The notes under the pieces are model-generated. The model had not been told where the DNA came from. It did no database searches and saw only the letters and a program-made list of their open reading frames with translations. This document shows positions 1 to 13,369 of a stretch of 64,000 nt of DNA, one piece after another. The stretch lies in contig NMRB01000211.1 of NCBI GenBank assembly GCA_002633025.1, positions 355,654 to 419,653 of the forward strand, written 5' to 3'. Position numbers and translations under genes: made by a program. The DNA is from Notospermus geniculatus. Taxonomy: Eukaryota; Nemertea; Pilidiophora; Heteronemertea; Lineidae. Within the stretch, counting starts at the first letter, position 1. Every line of letters begins with the position of its first letter.

Positions 1-50
1 GCAAACCTTTTCGAGAATATCATGTTTATGTGCACGTAAATGCCGTTGTA

Positions 51-172
51 ATAGAGAGTTTTCGCAAAGCCCCCGAAACGCCAACGTGAACGACTATCCA
101 TTTGTTCGGTGCTCTCTTTGTGGCATCGAACAATGGGTTTGGCGTTTCGGGGGCTTTGCGAAAACTCCCTAT
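51..172. repeat. Short foldback element, about 30-bp arms
   Basis: Arms ATAGAGAGTTTTCGCAAAGC... and its complement ...GCTTTGCGAAAACTCCCTAT enclose about 60 bp. The arms pair through CCCCCGAAACGCCA. The same element is at 11177-11298 in the duplicated copy. Confidence 0.85.
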
Positions 173-282
173 TGATTGTCTATTTTTGCTTGTATTTGTT
201 ATTTAATCTGATGAGCGTACACATGTACCTTCTTTGTGCGGAACAACAGAGCCTTCCAAAGTAGATTAAGAAAGAAAATATA

Positions 283-703
283 GGGCCGTATTCAATAAGG
301 GTGTTTAGCTAAATCAGCGTACAAATTCTGCATTAAACAGGTTATAGGCCTAGAAACTATTGTTCTACGTTCTGTAAGCTGCCTGATCTCTGGCATTTTA
401 CCCACACGATGATTACACGCGTCTAACATTCCTGCGTCTTAGTGTGGGAGGACAATAGAAAGTGTTGGAAAAATTCTAGACAAGCCTTCCTGATCGTTCA
501 ACATTTCCTTCATGCTCTTTGACTTAGACGCAGGATAGTTAGACGCGTGTGATTATCCTGCGGGTAAACGCCTCTGGTGAACCACCATACAGACATCAGA
601 CAATAGTTTTCTAGGCCTTTAACCTGTGTAATGAAGAATTTGTACGCTGATTAGGCCAAAACACCCTTAAACGTGCGATGATCACCCTTATTGAATACGG
701 GCC
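283..703. mobile_element. 421-bp foldback MITE with visible empty site
   Basis: Ends GGGCCGTATTCAATAAGGGT and the complement of ACCCTTATTGAATACGGGCC, one mismatch in the outer bases. The inverted pairing continues inward through TTTGTACGCTGAT and GACGCGTGT. It is flanked by ATA (280-282 and 704-706). The duplicated copy at 11400 has a single ATA and no insert, so insertion followed the duplication or was lost in one copy. The superfamily is uncertain. Confidence 0.85.
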
Positions 704-2408
704 ATAGAATGTAAAGTGTCAATTCATTCGTTAACACAATTTCATTATGTTGAATATGTAATGAATGTCATTTATTATGTTGACCAATCGTTCTTTGGCA
801 ATTTTGATCTCAACCAATCACTTATTCTCATTTCTTTCCTCCAATAGGCCTGTGCCCCGCGATACGTTTATTTTTCGCGGCAATTCGACAAGAGAGAACC
901 AGTCGGTATGTGTTTTGTCAACCGAGGAACGTCTACAAAATTTGAAAAATACTCTCCGTGTAAAACAAGTAAGTCCATTATACTTTACATTTTTCCAATC
1001 GTAAACTCACATTGACCTCATAGGCTGTGATTACGTTACGAGTTGACAGTTCATTTACACAACGAAGTAGGCCTACATGATGTACATGGTGACGACATCA
1101 GTCATACTGCTTGATTTTCACACCATTTCATTAGTTTTGTCATATGGTCATTTCATTTTCATCAACATCGTCAAAAGATATCGTTCGTGTGTTACTCCTC
1201 TTCTGTTTATGTTGAAGGCTGATCTTTGGCTTGGTCCTGATGACAAGAAATGTGCAAAGCAGCATCCCTGATCAATTATATCTGAGCAGATCAACTGTTC
1301 CTGCACAGAGCAGCTTTCTGAAAAATCACACCAGGCTATTTTGATGAATGTACTTTACATGTAGGCATCCGCGGTAGCGGTGACGACTTGCTGTAATTAC
1401 ATGTACTGTACATGCTCGTGCATTTATTACCTCGTATTCATGCAGAAGCCAGTGAAAAAAGACAATATGCACTCTTCTAGACAGTGGCATGGTATTTATA
1501 AAAGTTAGCTACTTAGTTTTACAGCGAGGTCCAATGTAAATGTACTACAAAACCGCTGAAGTACAAGTAAAAGCATTTGCTAGCTTTTATGAATACCAGC
1601 CAATGTTTCGTAATTCATGCGAACAGCCTCCTGAGCGCCGAACAAAATCAAAACTGAAGGCTTGCCATTGGGTCCTTTCATCAGTCTTCAACAGGGAAAG
1701 CTGGCATAATTATGATGTGCTATAAACTGTTATGATTGATTTCGGTAATTTGGGTATCAGCATCGTGTTTGCTTTGATTGGGTTAAGATGAATTCCATCA
1801 TGATACACATGGTCAAATGCTTTCAAAAAAAAATGTTTGTATTTTTATCATTTGCCTGAATTGCACTGCGGAGATCGAGACAACAGCCTTAGGGCAAATC
1901 AATGCTTCACGTGGTCAATATGACAAGATGCAAAATTTTAAGTGTATCATGATATGAACATAGACGACTTTCACAGGATCGCCCAGAAAAAAATGCCCCC
2001 CCCCAACGATAGCATTTCTATCGTTTACCCACAGGCATTGTGGGTCAATTTCTGGGCCACCCTGAAGAGGGTCTTACTAACGGTCTTCATCTGACCTTCG
2101 ATTGACCACGGTGTACCACATGGCATGCCTGACGATCATGTGGCTTACAACAGCAGTTTCATTAACAATTTTACTTCAATTTTCAACATCATTAGTTAGT
2201 TTACGTACACTTGTAACTTCTTTATTGCTTTCAGCGTTGTATACCTGCTGTTGTAAATATGTAATGATGTAATTGACTTCTTTTAAATGTCTCTTTCGCT
2301 TTTGCTTGTTGAGCAATTTCTACTTATCCACCAATGTTACAGGTGTAACAGTAAAGAATGTCCTTCTTTAAAAAGTGTCCGCTTCTATTCTTCCATGACG
2401 AGTTAAGG

Positions 2409-2485
2409 TACACTCTTAGCCAAAAAGGGGTTCTTTGTGCTTTACCAGAGGAACCACAAGGTTCTATATAGAACCTTCTGTAAAG
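2409..2485. mobile_element. Truncated GGTTCT-rich MITE
   Basis: Left end TACACTCTTAGCCAAAAAGG and the first 77 bp of the element seen whole at 13104-13365. It is cut off at the duplication breakpoint. Confidence 0.75.
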
Positions 2486-3232
2486 CGGGACCCCTCAGGC
2501 GGAGTGGATGGGACCTACCCGTGGCGGAGCTAGTGATGTGGGACTGGGAGGGCAAGGAGATGCAAAGTAGACATAGATTCCTCGTATGTTATAAAATTAC
2601 ATATTGATCTATTTCATTACAGTGTATGATTCAAACTTCACTACCTCATTTTAAAGCTAAGCATCCAAATGCAAAATCGAACTGCACCAAATACATGTAT
2701 ACCCCTCAAATCGACAACCGACCATGTTGATTTCACAGTTCGTCATTTAGCTGCCGGTTGCAGATAACGACTTAATGAATTCCTTTACAATGCGTCTATC
2801 TTACTCTAGCAAGTCTGCATTCCGTTAACTGTCTGATTCCTGATAATGGGCCAGGTAATGGCTCATTCGAATGAAGGTATTGACTTGAACTTGGGCAATC
2901 CAATCTAGATTCCTCGTATATAATCCGTAGCGATTCCTTCCCTCATTCTAAAAGATTCAATCTGCTAATTTGTTCAAAAAATCTAGCAAAAATGACATAA
3001 TTTTCGAAATGGTTGGTTGGTTGGTTGGTTGGTATTTAGTGGATCTTTTGCTACAACGAAATGTTAGAAGTTGGAGCATCCAGGCGGGTGGTGTGAATAA
3101 AGACGATATATTTTAAGTAGCCGCGTTTTACCTCCAAGTTTTGTACAGCGGCCTCTAATGCTTTTGTATTAGATATATATGTGAAGGGTTTCAGCTCAGT
3201 CTGTTCTAGAGTTTCGGATTGTAACGTTCCAG

Positions 3233-3290
3233 CCTGAAGAAGACCCCGGTTGGGGTCGAAAATTCGCAAACATTCTGGAAATTGACTTTT
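3233..3290 (+). repeat. Dispersed hairpin repeat, copy 1
   Basis: Core CCTGAAGAAG then a GACCCC/GGGGTC stem with GGTT loop, then CGAAAATTCGC and a CTGGAARTTGACTT tail. Sister copies are at 7163 and 32339. Confidence 0.8.
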
Positions 3291-6200
3291 TATTTATCAT
3301 CTATGTGAAGGAAAGATCACTATTCTTCCAACATGTGATACAGATACACACGCTTATTCTACCATGTGTCCGCCAGCCTCTCCACGACACGATAATCATC
3401 CCTGGGAATTTAACAGTCTCCTCTTAAAACCTCCCTCGAAATATACTCATACTCAGAATATTTCTGTCCGGATCTCCGAGTAGACAAACCATCATGATCA
3501 TTTTCCACATACATGTACTTGAAATGGCTTCTGGCCATACATCCGCCGTTGATGTTGGGTTTTTTGTTGCTAAATCAGTGTTGTTCACTTCATCTGATTG
3601 CCCCAAAGAGAGCCCTTAGAGGATTGCCCATCAAGCACAATCAAACAAGGCTAGTACTGTTGGTTTATGATGCTGATCACATAGCTCTTCCCGAACGATC
3701 TTCGTGCATTCTCTCCAGCAGCTCGCCTGTGCTGAAGCCATTGCTGTCAAAGTGAGCCAGTGAATCTTGATTTGACCTTGATCAGTAAGATTGTGTCAGT
3801 GAATGCGATGCTTCCTCGTTGCACTCGTCTCTGATGATGTTTGGTGTTTGCTTTGTCGTATGTCGGTATGGATGGATCGACCCGTAGCTTTCGGCCGTTC
3901 AGTAGGCTAGCTGTAAATATGCATCCGATCCTTCGCTTCCAAGTTGGGCTGAAAGGGTAAATGTCGTCCTGGGTGTATACAAAGATTACCCAGGATCTCA
4001 ATCTTCAATAAAACAATACCCTGGGTGTAGTTTCGGTAGCTGAACATCACCCAGCATCGTGGTATGACACCTGGATTCGAGGTTGTCTCGCCCGTGGTCA
4101 CGTGACAGTCTGAAGAATGTCAAGAACAGCTACACTCAACAAGTACCGTGGCGCGAGACCGCGATATTACACAGGATTTCTAAATAGGACTCGTTCCTAG
4201 GCACCAATTGCGGATGCTGGGTGATGATCGGCTACCGAAACTACACCCAGGGTATTGTTTTAGTAAAGATTGAGATCCTGGGTAATCTTTGTATATACCC
4301 AGGACGACATTTACCCTTTCAGCCCAAGTTGGTATCGCTGTATTTTCATCCAGCGGGTTCCTTCCCTCATCACAATCCAATCGTCTCACCATAAAGGAAT
4401 GAACCATAAAGGTTCAACTGACAAATTTAGCACTTTATAAATGTGGACAATTTGCCTTTAAAACCCAACAGATTTGCATTCTGACGTTTCCATGTGATAG
4501 GCAAGACCCTTCTGCACATTCACTGCAAATTTTGTTGAATTCCGACGAGTTGATCTTATGATACAAAAGGTCTGAATTAATGAGAACCCCACGAACGATG
4601 TGTGTTCCGGGTCATCGGTGTACATTTGAATAGGCTGACGTACATTTGTACATGGAACACTAATTGTGCTAAAAATAGCTCAGTTATCGTCAGAAATGGA
4701 ATTCAAAGCATCATGTTGGCAGGTTCATGTACCTCTTCACCACAAAAAAAGTTGAAGCTCGTGATTTTAAACGTCTATTTCATTTAGGCTGGCTTATCGC
4801 CTTCACGACTATTGTTGGGTTGTGTTTGGGTAGTACACCCGCAGAGCTGTGGCGCCATACTCTTCGGTGCACTCTCAGCGGAAAAGTTTGAGGGGAAACT
4901 GCGAATTTACCCTGGGATGGGTGTTATGGGCTGATATTTATAAAAGCCAGCAAATGCTTTTACTTCAATGTTTGTAGTACATTTACATTGGACATCGTTG
5001 TGCAAATCTTAAGTAAAAGCATTTGCTAACTTTTATGAATACCAGCCATTGAGTGGAATGGCTTGAGGGATTCCAGTCCATACGTACAGGATTCTGTTTG
5101 CATTACCGACGTTTACAACTTAGACACGGGTCGTTCCAAACATAAGCGGTCATTTACGCTGTACCGCAAAATAACAGACTATGATGGCGGCTTTCTTCAA
5201 AAAGCATCATGTTTATGATGTCACAGTGCTGAGATTATCGACGTAAATGTCTCTCCTCGTCGTGTAAGTAAATATGAGCTGGACGGAAGTCCCAGCGGTC
5301 ACGTCAACTGACCATTGGATTCTTGATACGGTTCGGCGGGTTGCTAGGGATCGGATCGTAGAGATGCTCTGGTTAGACAATTGGGAGACCTTTGAGGTTT
5401 GGTTGCAAAAATCTTCATGTTCCATTAAACAGAATTTCCCGACAACGTTACATTTCCTAAAAATGGCTCCCTGGCTAAAAACGACAGTGTCTCATGTCTG
5501 TTCAGTGTCTTCATTTTGCATGATCTCTTCTTGAAAAGTGTACGAAGAACTTCGTCTGTTCCATCGGGCAAAGCGAAGTACGAAAACACAACGAAGGGAA
5601 GGGTACACTGATGTACTTTGAGGCATCTTTCTTACTGGCTGAACACCCTGGTATCTTTATGCAAAAACTGCGAGGCATGCAGTACATCTTATCTATTAAC
5701 CAGATGACAATATTTACGCTAGGCACGGCTCATTAGTTTCCACGAGTGATCATCTTTAAGCCAGTGTTAATGGTCCCTCCGTTAATTACTGTCATTGGTA
5801 CAATAGACTTTAATTCCCTCTTCATAAATCACGCTTGAAATGGTGAAAGTGCCGTCTGTTGAAGCATACTAAATCAACCTCAGTTAGTGAACCCGATGGT
5901 AATGGTTTAATGCCGCCAATTTCCAAAGTGATTGCAATGTACAAGATCAATAGCCTGATTTGGTTGCGTCGTCTCTTGTACAAGTGTCTGTGGTGGTCGA
6001 TACAGGCATAAAATGGTGATTAAGAGCTCTCGGAGGACACCAGCAGCATATTCTACTGCAGTGTGTCACTGAAAGAACTGAGAATTAATAATTGAAAATG
6101 GTATAAAACAGTCACAGTTGGAGCTCGGAGGGTTAATATGAATCATCACAGTTCTTCTCGTAATAGCTATTACCTTCCCCACAGAAAGTCCAGCGAACTT

Positions 6201-7162
6201 GGAATTCGGGCCAAACTTAGCTGACGTGACGTCTGTGAACTGGAAGTTGGCTAATGTAATGCCGAATTAGGGCAAATACAGTTCTAGCTGGAGTTGCGTG
6301 GTCGTATCATGTCCAGCTGCAATGGTTATTACATGGACTTTGAATTACGGTGCTCCTGACCACCAATGAAGTAACCCTTTAATGGTTGTTCAAATGAACA
6401 TTGTGATCGCCATTCCATGAATTTTGAGATTGTCAAACTTGTATCAGTCACATTCGAATCGAAAAAGAGACTTGGCTTTTTCATGCATTATTCAAAGGTC
6501 CCGAACTGAACTCCGAGATGTTTGATTGATAAATGAAGTAGATAAATTCACAGTGCAAGCAATCTGCCCTGGCAATGCAGAAAACATTCATTCAGTCCTA
6601 ATAGGTGAACTCGGATTTTTTCCCTGGTCTTTTCTTACTTGTGAAATCCTTGCACATCTCTCGGCCATTAAGCTATCAGTCTTCATTTCCTTGGTTGTTT
6701 CTGTGGCAAGGCACGTCCGTAGGGAATGAGGTAGTTTGTAAGTTCTCTGAAGACATCTGTCGACTTGGTTAAGTCGTCACTAATTGTTGCATTTTGGACT
6801 GATTCGAACCTGCCTGTCTTCTCAGCGTCACGATAGAGTGGTTGTCGAGACCATCAATGCTATACTGGTCCATGGTCGAGCGTTCTCCTAAAACCCAGCC
6901 TGTTTAAGTACATGTAGAACTCAACCTGTTGAACCAGTCGATATTTTCGAATCCTGCAACCTTAAAGATCAAATAAGTACATGTATTGGGATCCGCAAAT
7001 ACCGACAGTCTCCGTATCGGTGTGCACGAAGGCTCAGAACGTACTGGGCATATCTCATGTAGGCCCCTGTAAGCATCTGTCAAAGGCTGGATTGCTCTCT
7101 CAATCTCACATGTTTCCTCATCCACAGAGTCTCTTCTGAAATCTAGTGTGGAAAAGTGCCAG

Positions 7163-7220
7163 CCTGAAGAAGACCCCGGTTGGGGTCGAAAATTTGCTAA
7201 ATTCTGGAAGTTGACTTCCT
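7163..7220 (+). repeat. Dispersed hairpin repeat, copy 2
   Basis: Same stem and loop as at 3233; the tail reads TTCTGGAAGTTGACTTCC. Preceded by GAAAAGTGCCAG, shared with the copy at 32339. Confidence 0.8.
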
Positions 7221-8928
7221 ATTTATTATTATATGATAACAATCAGAGACTTTCCTTCTATTGGACTGTAAGTTGTTCTGTTCTGTTCTGTACTGTTAGT
7301 CAGAGATGGAACAGCACCTCTTCTCCAAGCAGGAGAAGTGACTTTTCTTGGCTTGGGTTACCTACTTGTGTTCTCTAATCTATAGTCTCCCCTCGCATCC
7401 TCTTCGCTGAGTTCAGTGCAACCCGTACGACTTGAATCGATTAGATTTCATTTGCCTCTGTTCGATTCCTTCCCTCATCGGCTCTCGCCGCACCAGCAAG
7501 TGGCTAATGATTTGTTGTTGATCCCAGTCATTGGTGTTAAATGGCCACTTGATGGGAATAATTGCTTTGGTGATCGTCGTGATCTGGTCAACGCCTGAGG
7601 CAGTGCTGGAGTAGGTTTTGTTCGCTGTCACGACTCCACCATGGTGTGATTTCCACCGAAGGGCTGCGTGTACACTGACAGGTTTTTCAACAATACACGA
7701 TCGTTGACCCTTGATATAGTGGCCAACAAATTTGAACAACCTGTTGGAAAACTCTTTTCCGCTGTACACTGGAGAACATTTGTCCAAGGTGGTGTTTTTG
7801 TGTTGGAAAATGGTGCCAGTGTACATGTAGGCCTATACGGACCCCTCCGTCTGGTAACTACATGTACATGTAGCATTCAGGGCAGTAAAAACGAATAGAT
7901 GCTCTCGTCTTCTTGACCAGGGCCAAAGTTTCTTGCGTCTACACCACCATTAACGGTTACCGTATCCACTTTACATTCCACACCACACACGCCAAAGGCT
8001 TTTGAGCAGATTCTTTTGAGCTAAGCCTTCTGTTGGGTATTCATAACAAATACTGTACAACGAATGCTTATATTGCTTACATAATGCAATGCATTTGTTT
8101 GTACATATAACTCAGGTAATACTTTATACGTTGCAGACATTAAACAAAATGTACAGCGCAGGCAAGCATAATGGATTGCCTATTAGTCATTTTCAAACCA
8201 TGAATATGAGTTTATATTGTAGGCTACCATTTTGATCGTATGTCAGAAACCGTAAGCTTTGCGTCACTGATGGGCGTTCCAGGTCGGTCTGCTTTAAAAA
8301 TCCGAACTGATAACCAAACACATAGGAAAATGAACAAGTCCGTCACATGTGACAGCAAGTGGTGCTTACATCATTGTAGGCCTACCTTGTACCTTTGCAA
8401 GGACAAGTAAAAGATCCCATCCAATCCAAAGTGAGGAACATGAGTAGCTTGAGATGGCTGTCCTCTTCCGTACTTGCCGAGGTCAAGTCCGCCTTACAAT
8501 ACAATACAAAAACAAGAAAATCGTTGGCGTAATTGTCGAAATTTTTCCTGTTATCGATCCCGGAAACAGAAGCATGATAGGCAGCAACCGATGGTAAAAC
8601 ATTTTCCAGGTGAAGGCGTCTGAGATTTTTTCTTTCGCTTCTCATTAAAAGTTCGATGTTTCGTGAGGATGAAGTTTCCTCATATTAATCATTTCCACTA
8701 GATCATTCGGCGTGAAAAACACATGTTTGAAGGTAAATTAAGATGGAATGATACCAATTTGACGTCTGCATTAGCTTAAAGATATGGCCGCTCTTCCAAG
8801 GAGTTGGTTAAAGACGATTAATCTAGGATAGGAGTTACAGTATACACATTCTGCTAGAGGTTCCTGGACTTTGACACCAAGCCTCTGTACGAGTTATGTT
8901 GAATTTCCAGTTGCCACTTGCTTTAGCC

Positions 8929-9295
8929 ATATCGGAATGGAAGGTTGAATCCATCGGGCTTGTTCTGGATCCTTGCTTTAGCCATATAAGGATGGAAAGT
9001 TGAATCCATCGGGCTTGTTCTGGATCCTTTCTTTAGCCATATAAGGATGGAAGGTTGAATCCATCGGGCTTGTTCCGGATCCTTGCTTTAGCCGTAGGTT
9101 GGAAGATTGAATCGGTCGGGCTTGTTCCGGATCCTTGCTTTAGCCATATACATACAGGGATGGAAAGTTGAATCCATCGGGCTTGTTCTGGATCCTTGCT
9201 TTAACCATATAAGGATGGAAGGTTGAATCCATCGAGCTTGTTCTGGATCCTTGCTTTAGCCATATAAGGATGAAAGATTGAATCCATCGGGCTTG
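8929..9295 (+). repeat. Tandem satellite, about seven units of about 55 bp
   Basis: Repeating unit TGCTTTAGCCATATAAGGAT, GGAAGGTTGAATCCATCGGG, CTTGTTCTGGATCCT. One unit is shortened and one has an insertion (CATACA). Ends abruptly at 9295. Confidence 0.92.
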
Positions 9296-11126
9296 CGAAT
9301 TAGAAGCGCAATCTCAATGGACACGATGCGATAAGGATCCTTACAGCACATAAGGAATATTGTACATTTAACAACAAGTTGCTGCCAGATTCTGCAGTAG
9401 GCTATTGCGGTGCATCTAATCTGTCGTTCACTGATCTCCCCAATATAATGTAGGGAACGCCAACTGTGCAAAAACACCAGATGAATCTGCTTGGCGCGTC
9501 TGCAGCTGTTAATAACTTAGTAATAACACGATTTACCTGTGTTTGTGGCAAGTTTTCTTTTCTCCAAAATTACTACGTAACAAAATCTGGAACACTTCAT
9601 TAGTGCAGTAGCCTACGTGTAGGCAAAAATTCATAAGCGAGCGTGTAGGCCTATGCACGTAAACANGTTGAAATTGGGCGCCGAGCAGGTAGTTCTAATC
9701 GCTACGGTGGTCTCCCCCGGATCCCCGCTTGCTTGCCTTGTTTGAATATTTTTTTACAAAGAGAGAATTAGATTGGTAGACATCGTTGAAGCCCGGGCAA
9801 GAGAGCCAGCAAGATCTTCTCTGAGATGCAAATACGATTCCCGGGAAACGATACCGTACTCGACCACCGTCACAGGAAACTCATGACATAAACCCAGAGA
9901 TAACCTCTGCCGTGCGGAAAGCGATTTTTCTTATATCTATTATACGTACATGTACTTGTACGTCAGCTCAGATAATAAGCGACCAGAATGGTATCCTGTT
10001 TACATAGAGATGTTGCGCATCCTGATTTTGCAATCTATCGTCCAACGTGTCCGCTTGTACACTGCCCTTGTATGGTCGGGAGGGCACTCTCCTTCATATC
10101 ATTACACGTGCCAAAATTGTGGCAATCTCATAAAAGATAGAAGGGCTATGGGGTCGATGAAAGGCCATGCATCTATGAAAACTTCGGCAATTACAGCGGC
10201 CTAACCCTTTAACCGCGGAGATACATATTCTCAATAGGAAAGACCGAATCGCACCTAACCACCCTGTCTAGTAAACACGAGTATGTAGCTCCCATGCTTT
10301 CTTGAATGCTTTCCAATGATAGCCTACTTTGTGACAGGTTTTTTTATCTTCTCAGAATCATGTTCATTTTTCTTCTTTGATAAAAGGGATTAAAAAGGGT
10401 ACAGTGACTATGGCATATAACGTTTTAGATATTGAACATCAAAAGCCAATGCTAGGATGAGACCTAAGTACATTTCAACAACCTGCTCTCATGAATCATC
10501 GGACTGTTTTAGTCGGGAAACCACTTCTGCACGACAAGGGATACTTGTTTGCTTCGCCCCAGGTGTTCTTAGATGCGGAAAAAGCAACCACCGTGATGAC
10601 GCCTGGTATTTTGATGAACTACATTCCGACACTCCACTGATGTATTAACAGGCCAGTTAGATTACGCCCGGTGCCGATGCCCATCGACAAGAATAGGTTT
10701 TTTTGTATGAATAGGTTGCCGTGGTCGATATATTTTTTCGATGAGGTATCAGAATCGTTAACGGCGTGCTATGGGTCAAGAAGCCAGTGACAAAGTGACA
10801 TTCTGTAGTTATGGTGGTTATTGGCATAAATAACGGGGTCCATGTTTAGGGAAACGAGGCAACGCCATACACTTGCCGAACTAGCCGGTGTAATACTTTT
10901 TCCTGTCCCCGTTTGTCAAATGCCCCCAACAAATGATTGACGGTAAGCCGCGACCCGACAATATAGGGAGGCACTGATAAACATGTCTTTCTAAAACTAA
11001 AAGTATTTGAGTGTCCGCCACACAATAAAGCGGGCATTGGCATACGGGAGGCATTCTCAGACATTACACCTGTCTCAATCAATCGCCTGCGATAGATTCA
11101 TAAAACGCCAATTTTTTTTTCAGTTC
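9296..11126. other. Gene-poor stretch with contig join at 9666
   Basis: No gene recognised. A single N at 9666 marks a probable contig join; I saw no matching overlap on its two sides. Confidence 0.5.
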
Positions 11127-13189
11127 GCAAACCTTTTCGAGAATATCATGTTTATGTGCACGTAAATGCCGTTGTAATAGAGAGTTTTCGCAAAGCCCCC
11201 GAAACGCCAACGTGAACGACTATCCATTTGTTCGTTGCTCTCTTTGTGGCATCGAACAATGGGTTTGGCGTTTCGGGGGCTTTGCGAAAACTCCCTATTG
11301 ATTGTCTATTTTTGCTTGTATTTGTTATTTAATCTGATGAGCGTACATGTACCTTCTTTGTGCGGAACAACAGAGCCTTCCAAAGTAGATTAAGAAAGAA
11401 AATATAGAATGTAAAGTGTCAATTCATTCGTTAACACAATTTCATTATGTTGAATATGTAATGAATGTCATTTATTATGTTGACCAATCGTTCTTTGTCA
11501 ATTTTGATCTCAACCAATCACTTATTCTCATTTCTTTCCTCCGATAGGCCTGTGCTCCGCGATACGTTTATTTTTCGCGGCAATTCGACAAGAGAGAACC
11601 AGTCGGTATGTGTTTTGTCAACCGAGGAACGTCTACAAAATTTGAAAAATACTCTCCGTGTAAAACAAGTAAGTCCACTATACTTTACATTTTTCAAATC
11701 GTAAGCTCACATTGACCTCATAGGGTGTGATTACGTTACGAGTTCAGTTTGACAGTTCATTTAGACAACGAAGTAGGCCTACATGATGTACATGGTGACG
11801 ACATCAGTCATACTGCTTGATTTTCGCACCATTTCATTAGTTTTGTCATGGTCATTTCATTTTCATCACCATCGTCAAAAGATGTCGTTCGTGTGTTACT
11901 CCTCTTCTGTTTGTTTTGAAGGCTGATCTTTGGCTTGGTCCTGAATGGCAAGCAAGGTGCAAAGCAGCATCCCTGATCAATTCTATCTGAGCAGATCAAC
12001 TGTTCCTGCACAGAGCAGTTTTCTGAAAAATCACAGCGGGCTATTTTGATAAATGGTGACGACTTGCTGTAATTACATGTACTGTACATGCACGTGCATT
12101 TATTACCTCGTTTTCATGCAGAAGCCAGTGAAAAAAGACAATATGCACTCTAGACAATGGCTGGTATTTATAAAAGTTAGCAAATGCTTTTACTTATGAT
12201 TTGTACAGCGAGGTCCAGTGTAAATGTACTTCAAAACCTGAAGTAAAAGCATTTGCTACATGTAGCTTTTATGAATACCAGCCAATGTTTCGTAATTCAA
12301 GCGAACATCCTCCTGAGCGCCGAACAAAATCAAAACTGAAGGCTTGCCATTTGGGTCCTTTCATCAGTCTTCAACAGGGAAAGCTGGCATATGATGTGCT
12401 GTGTCAGTGTACTATTATGATTGATTTCGGTAATTTGGGTATCAGCATCGTGTTTGCTTTGATTTGGTCAAGATGAACTCCATCATGATACACGTTGTCA
12501 AATGCTTTTCAAAAAAAAAAAATGTTTGTATTTTAATCATTTGCCTGAATTGCACTGCGGAGATCGAGACAACAGCATTAATAGGACAAATCAATGCTTC
12601 ACGTGGTCAATATCACAAAATGAAAAATGTAAAGTGTATCATGATATGAACATAGACCACTTTCACGGTCTCGCCCAGAAAAAAATGTCCCCCCAACAGT
12701 AGCATTTATTGTTTACCCACATGCATTGTGGGACAATTTCTGGGCCACCCTGAAGAGGGTCTTATGACTAACGGTCTTCATCTGACCTTCGATTGACCAG
12801 GGGGTACCACATGGCATGCCTGACGATCATGTGGCTTACAACAGCAGTTTCATTAACAATTTTACTTGAATTTTCAACATCATTAGTTAGTTTTGCGTAT
12901 ACTTGTAACTTCTTTTGCTTTCAGCGTTGTATACCTGCTGTTGTAAATATGTAATGATGTAATTGACTTCTTTTAAATGTCTCTTTCGCTTTTGCTTGTT
13001 GAGCAATTTCTTGTGTACTTATCCACCAATGATACAGGTGTAACAGTAAAGAATGTCCTTCTTTAAAAAGTGTCCGCTTCTATTGTTCCATGACGAGTTA
13101 AGGTACACTCCTAGCCAAAACGGTTCTTTACGGGTTCTTTGTGCCTCGCCAGAGGAACCACAAGGTTCTATATAGACCCTTCTGTAAAG
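11127..13189. repeat. Segmental duplication copy 2
   Basis: Second copy of 1-2485 in the same orientation, about 11.1 kb downstream. It lacks the 283-703 insertion and so shows the empty target site (AATATAGAATG near 11401). It continues into the intact MITE at 13104-13365. Confidence 0.92.
11177..11298. repeat. Short foldback element, duplicate of 51-172
   Basis: Same inverted arms as 51-172, carried along with the segmental duplication. Confidence 0.85.
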
Positions 13190-13365
13190 AACCCGAGATC
13201 GTTCCACAAAGAACCTTTCTGTCGCCAAAGAACCCATAAAGGTTCCAGATAGAACCCTTTTCTGAGGAAATGGTTCTATCTGGAACCTCTTAAAGAACCG
13301 GAGGGTTCTTAAATCAGATGGTTCTCCTGGTGTGGCACCAAAGAACCTTTTCGGCTCAGAGTGTA
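13104..13365. mobile_element. GGTTCT/AGAACC-rich MITE, TA ends
   Basis: Terminal inverted repeats TACACTCCTAGCCAAAA and TACACTCTGAGCCGAAAA (right end complemented), each followed by GGTTCTTT. The interior is a series of alternating GGTTCY and RGAACC words that can fold on themselves many times. No coding capacity. Confidence 0.8.
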
Positions 13366-13369
13366 CAGA

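Larger units (their letters stand above)
1..2485. repeat. Segmental duplication copy 1 (truncated by window start)
   Basis: Nearly identical to 11127-13189. Differences are small indels, substitutions and a 421-bp foldback insertion at 283-703. Similarity ends at about 2485, inside a GGTTCT-rich MITE that is complete only in copy 2. No convincing gene: its short frames are not conserved between copies. Confidence 0.92.
2486..8928. other. Gene-poor stretch
   Basis: No exon series or protein family recognised. It contains a (TTGG)n microsatellite at 3011-3033, two copies of a hairpin repeat (3233 and 7163), and an inverted pair of segments reading ACCCAGGGTRTTGTTTTA near 4010 and 4247. The frame 7413-7826 (minus) shows no family I can name. 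Confidence 0.6.

Noticed and set aside
7413-7826. 137-codon minus-strand frame
   Set aside because: It vaguely resembles the C-terminal region of Penelope/GIY-YIG type elements (WD...REPMREGIEQRQ), but no motif is secure and no neighbouring domain was seen.
8929-9295. CRISPR-like array
   Set aside because: Units are contiguous and about 55 bp with no unique spacers, in an animal genome; it is a tandem satellite.
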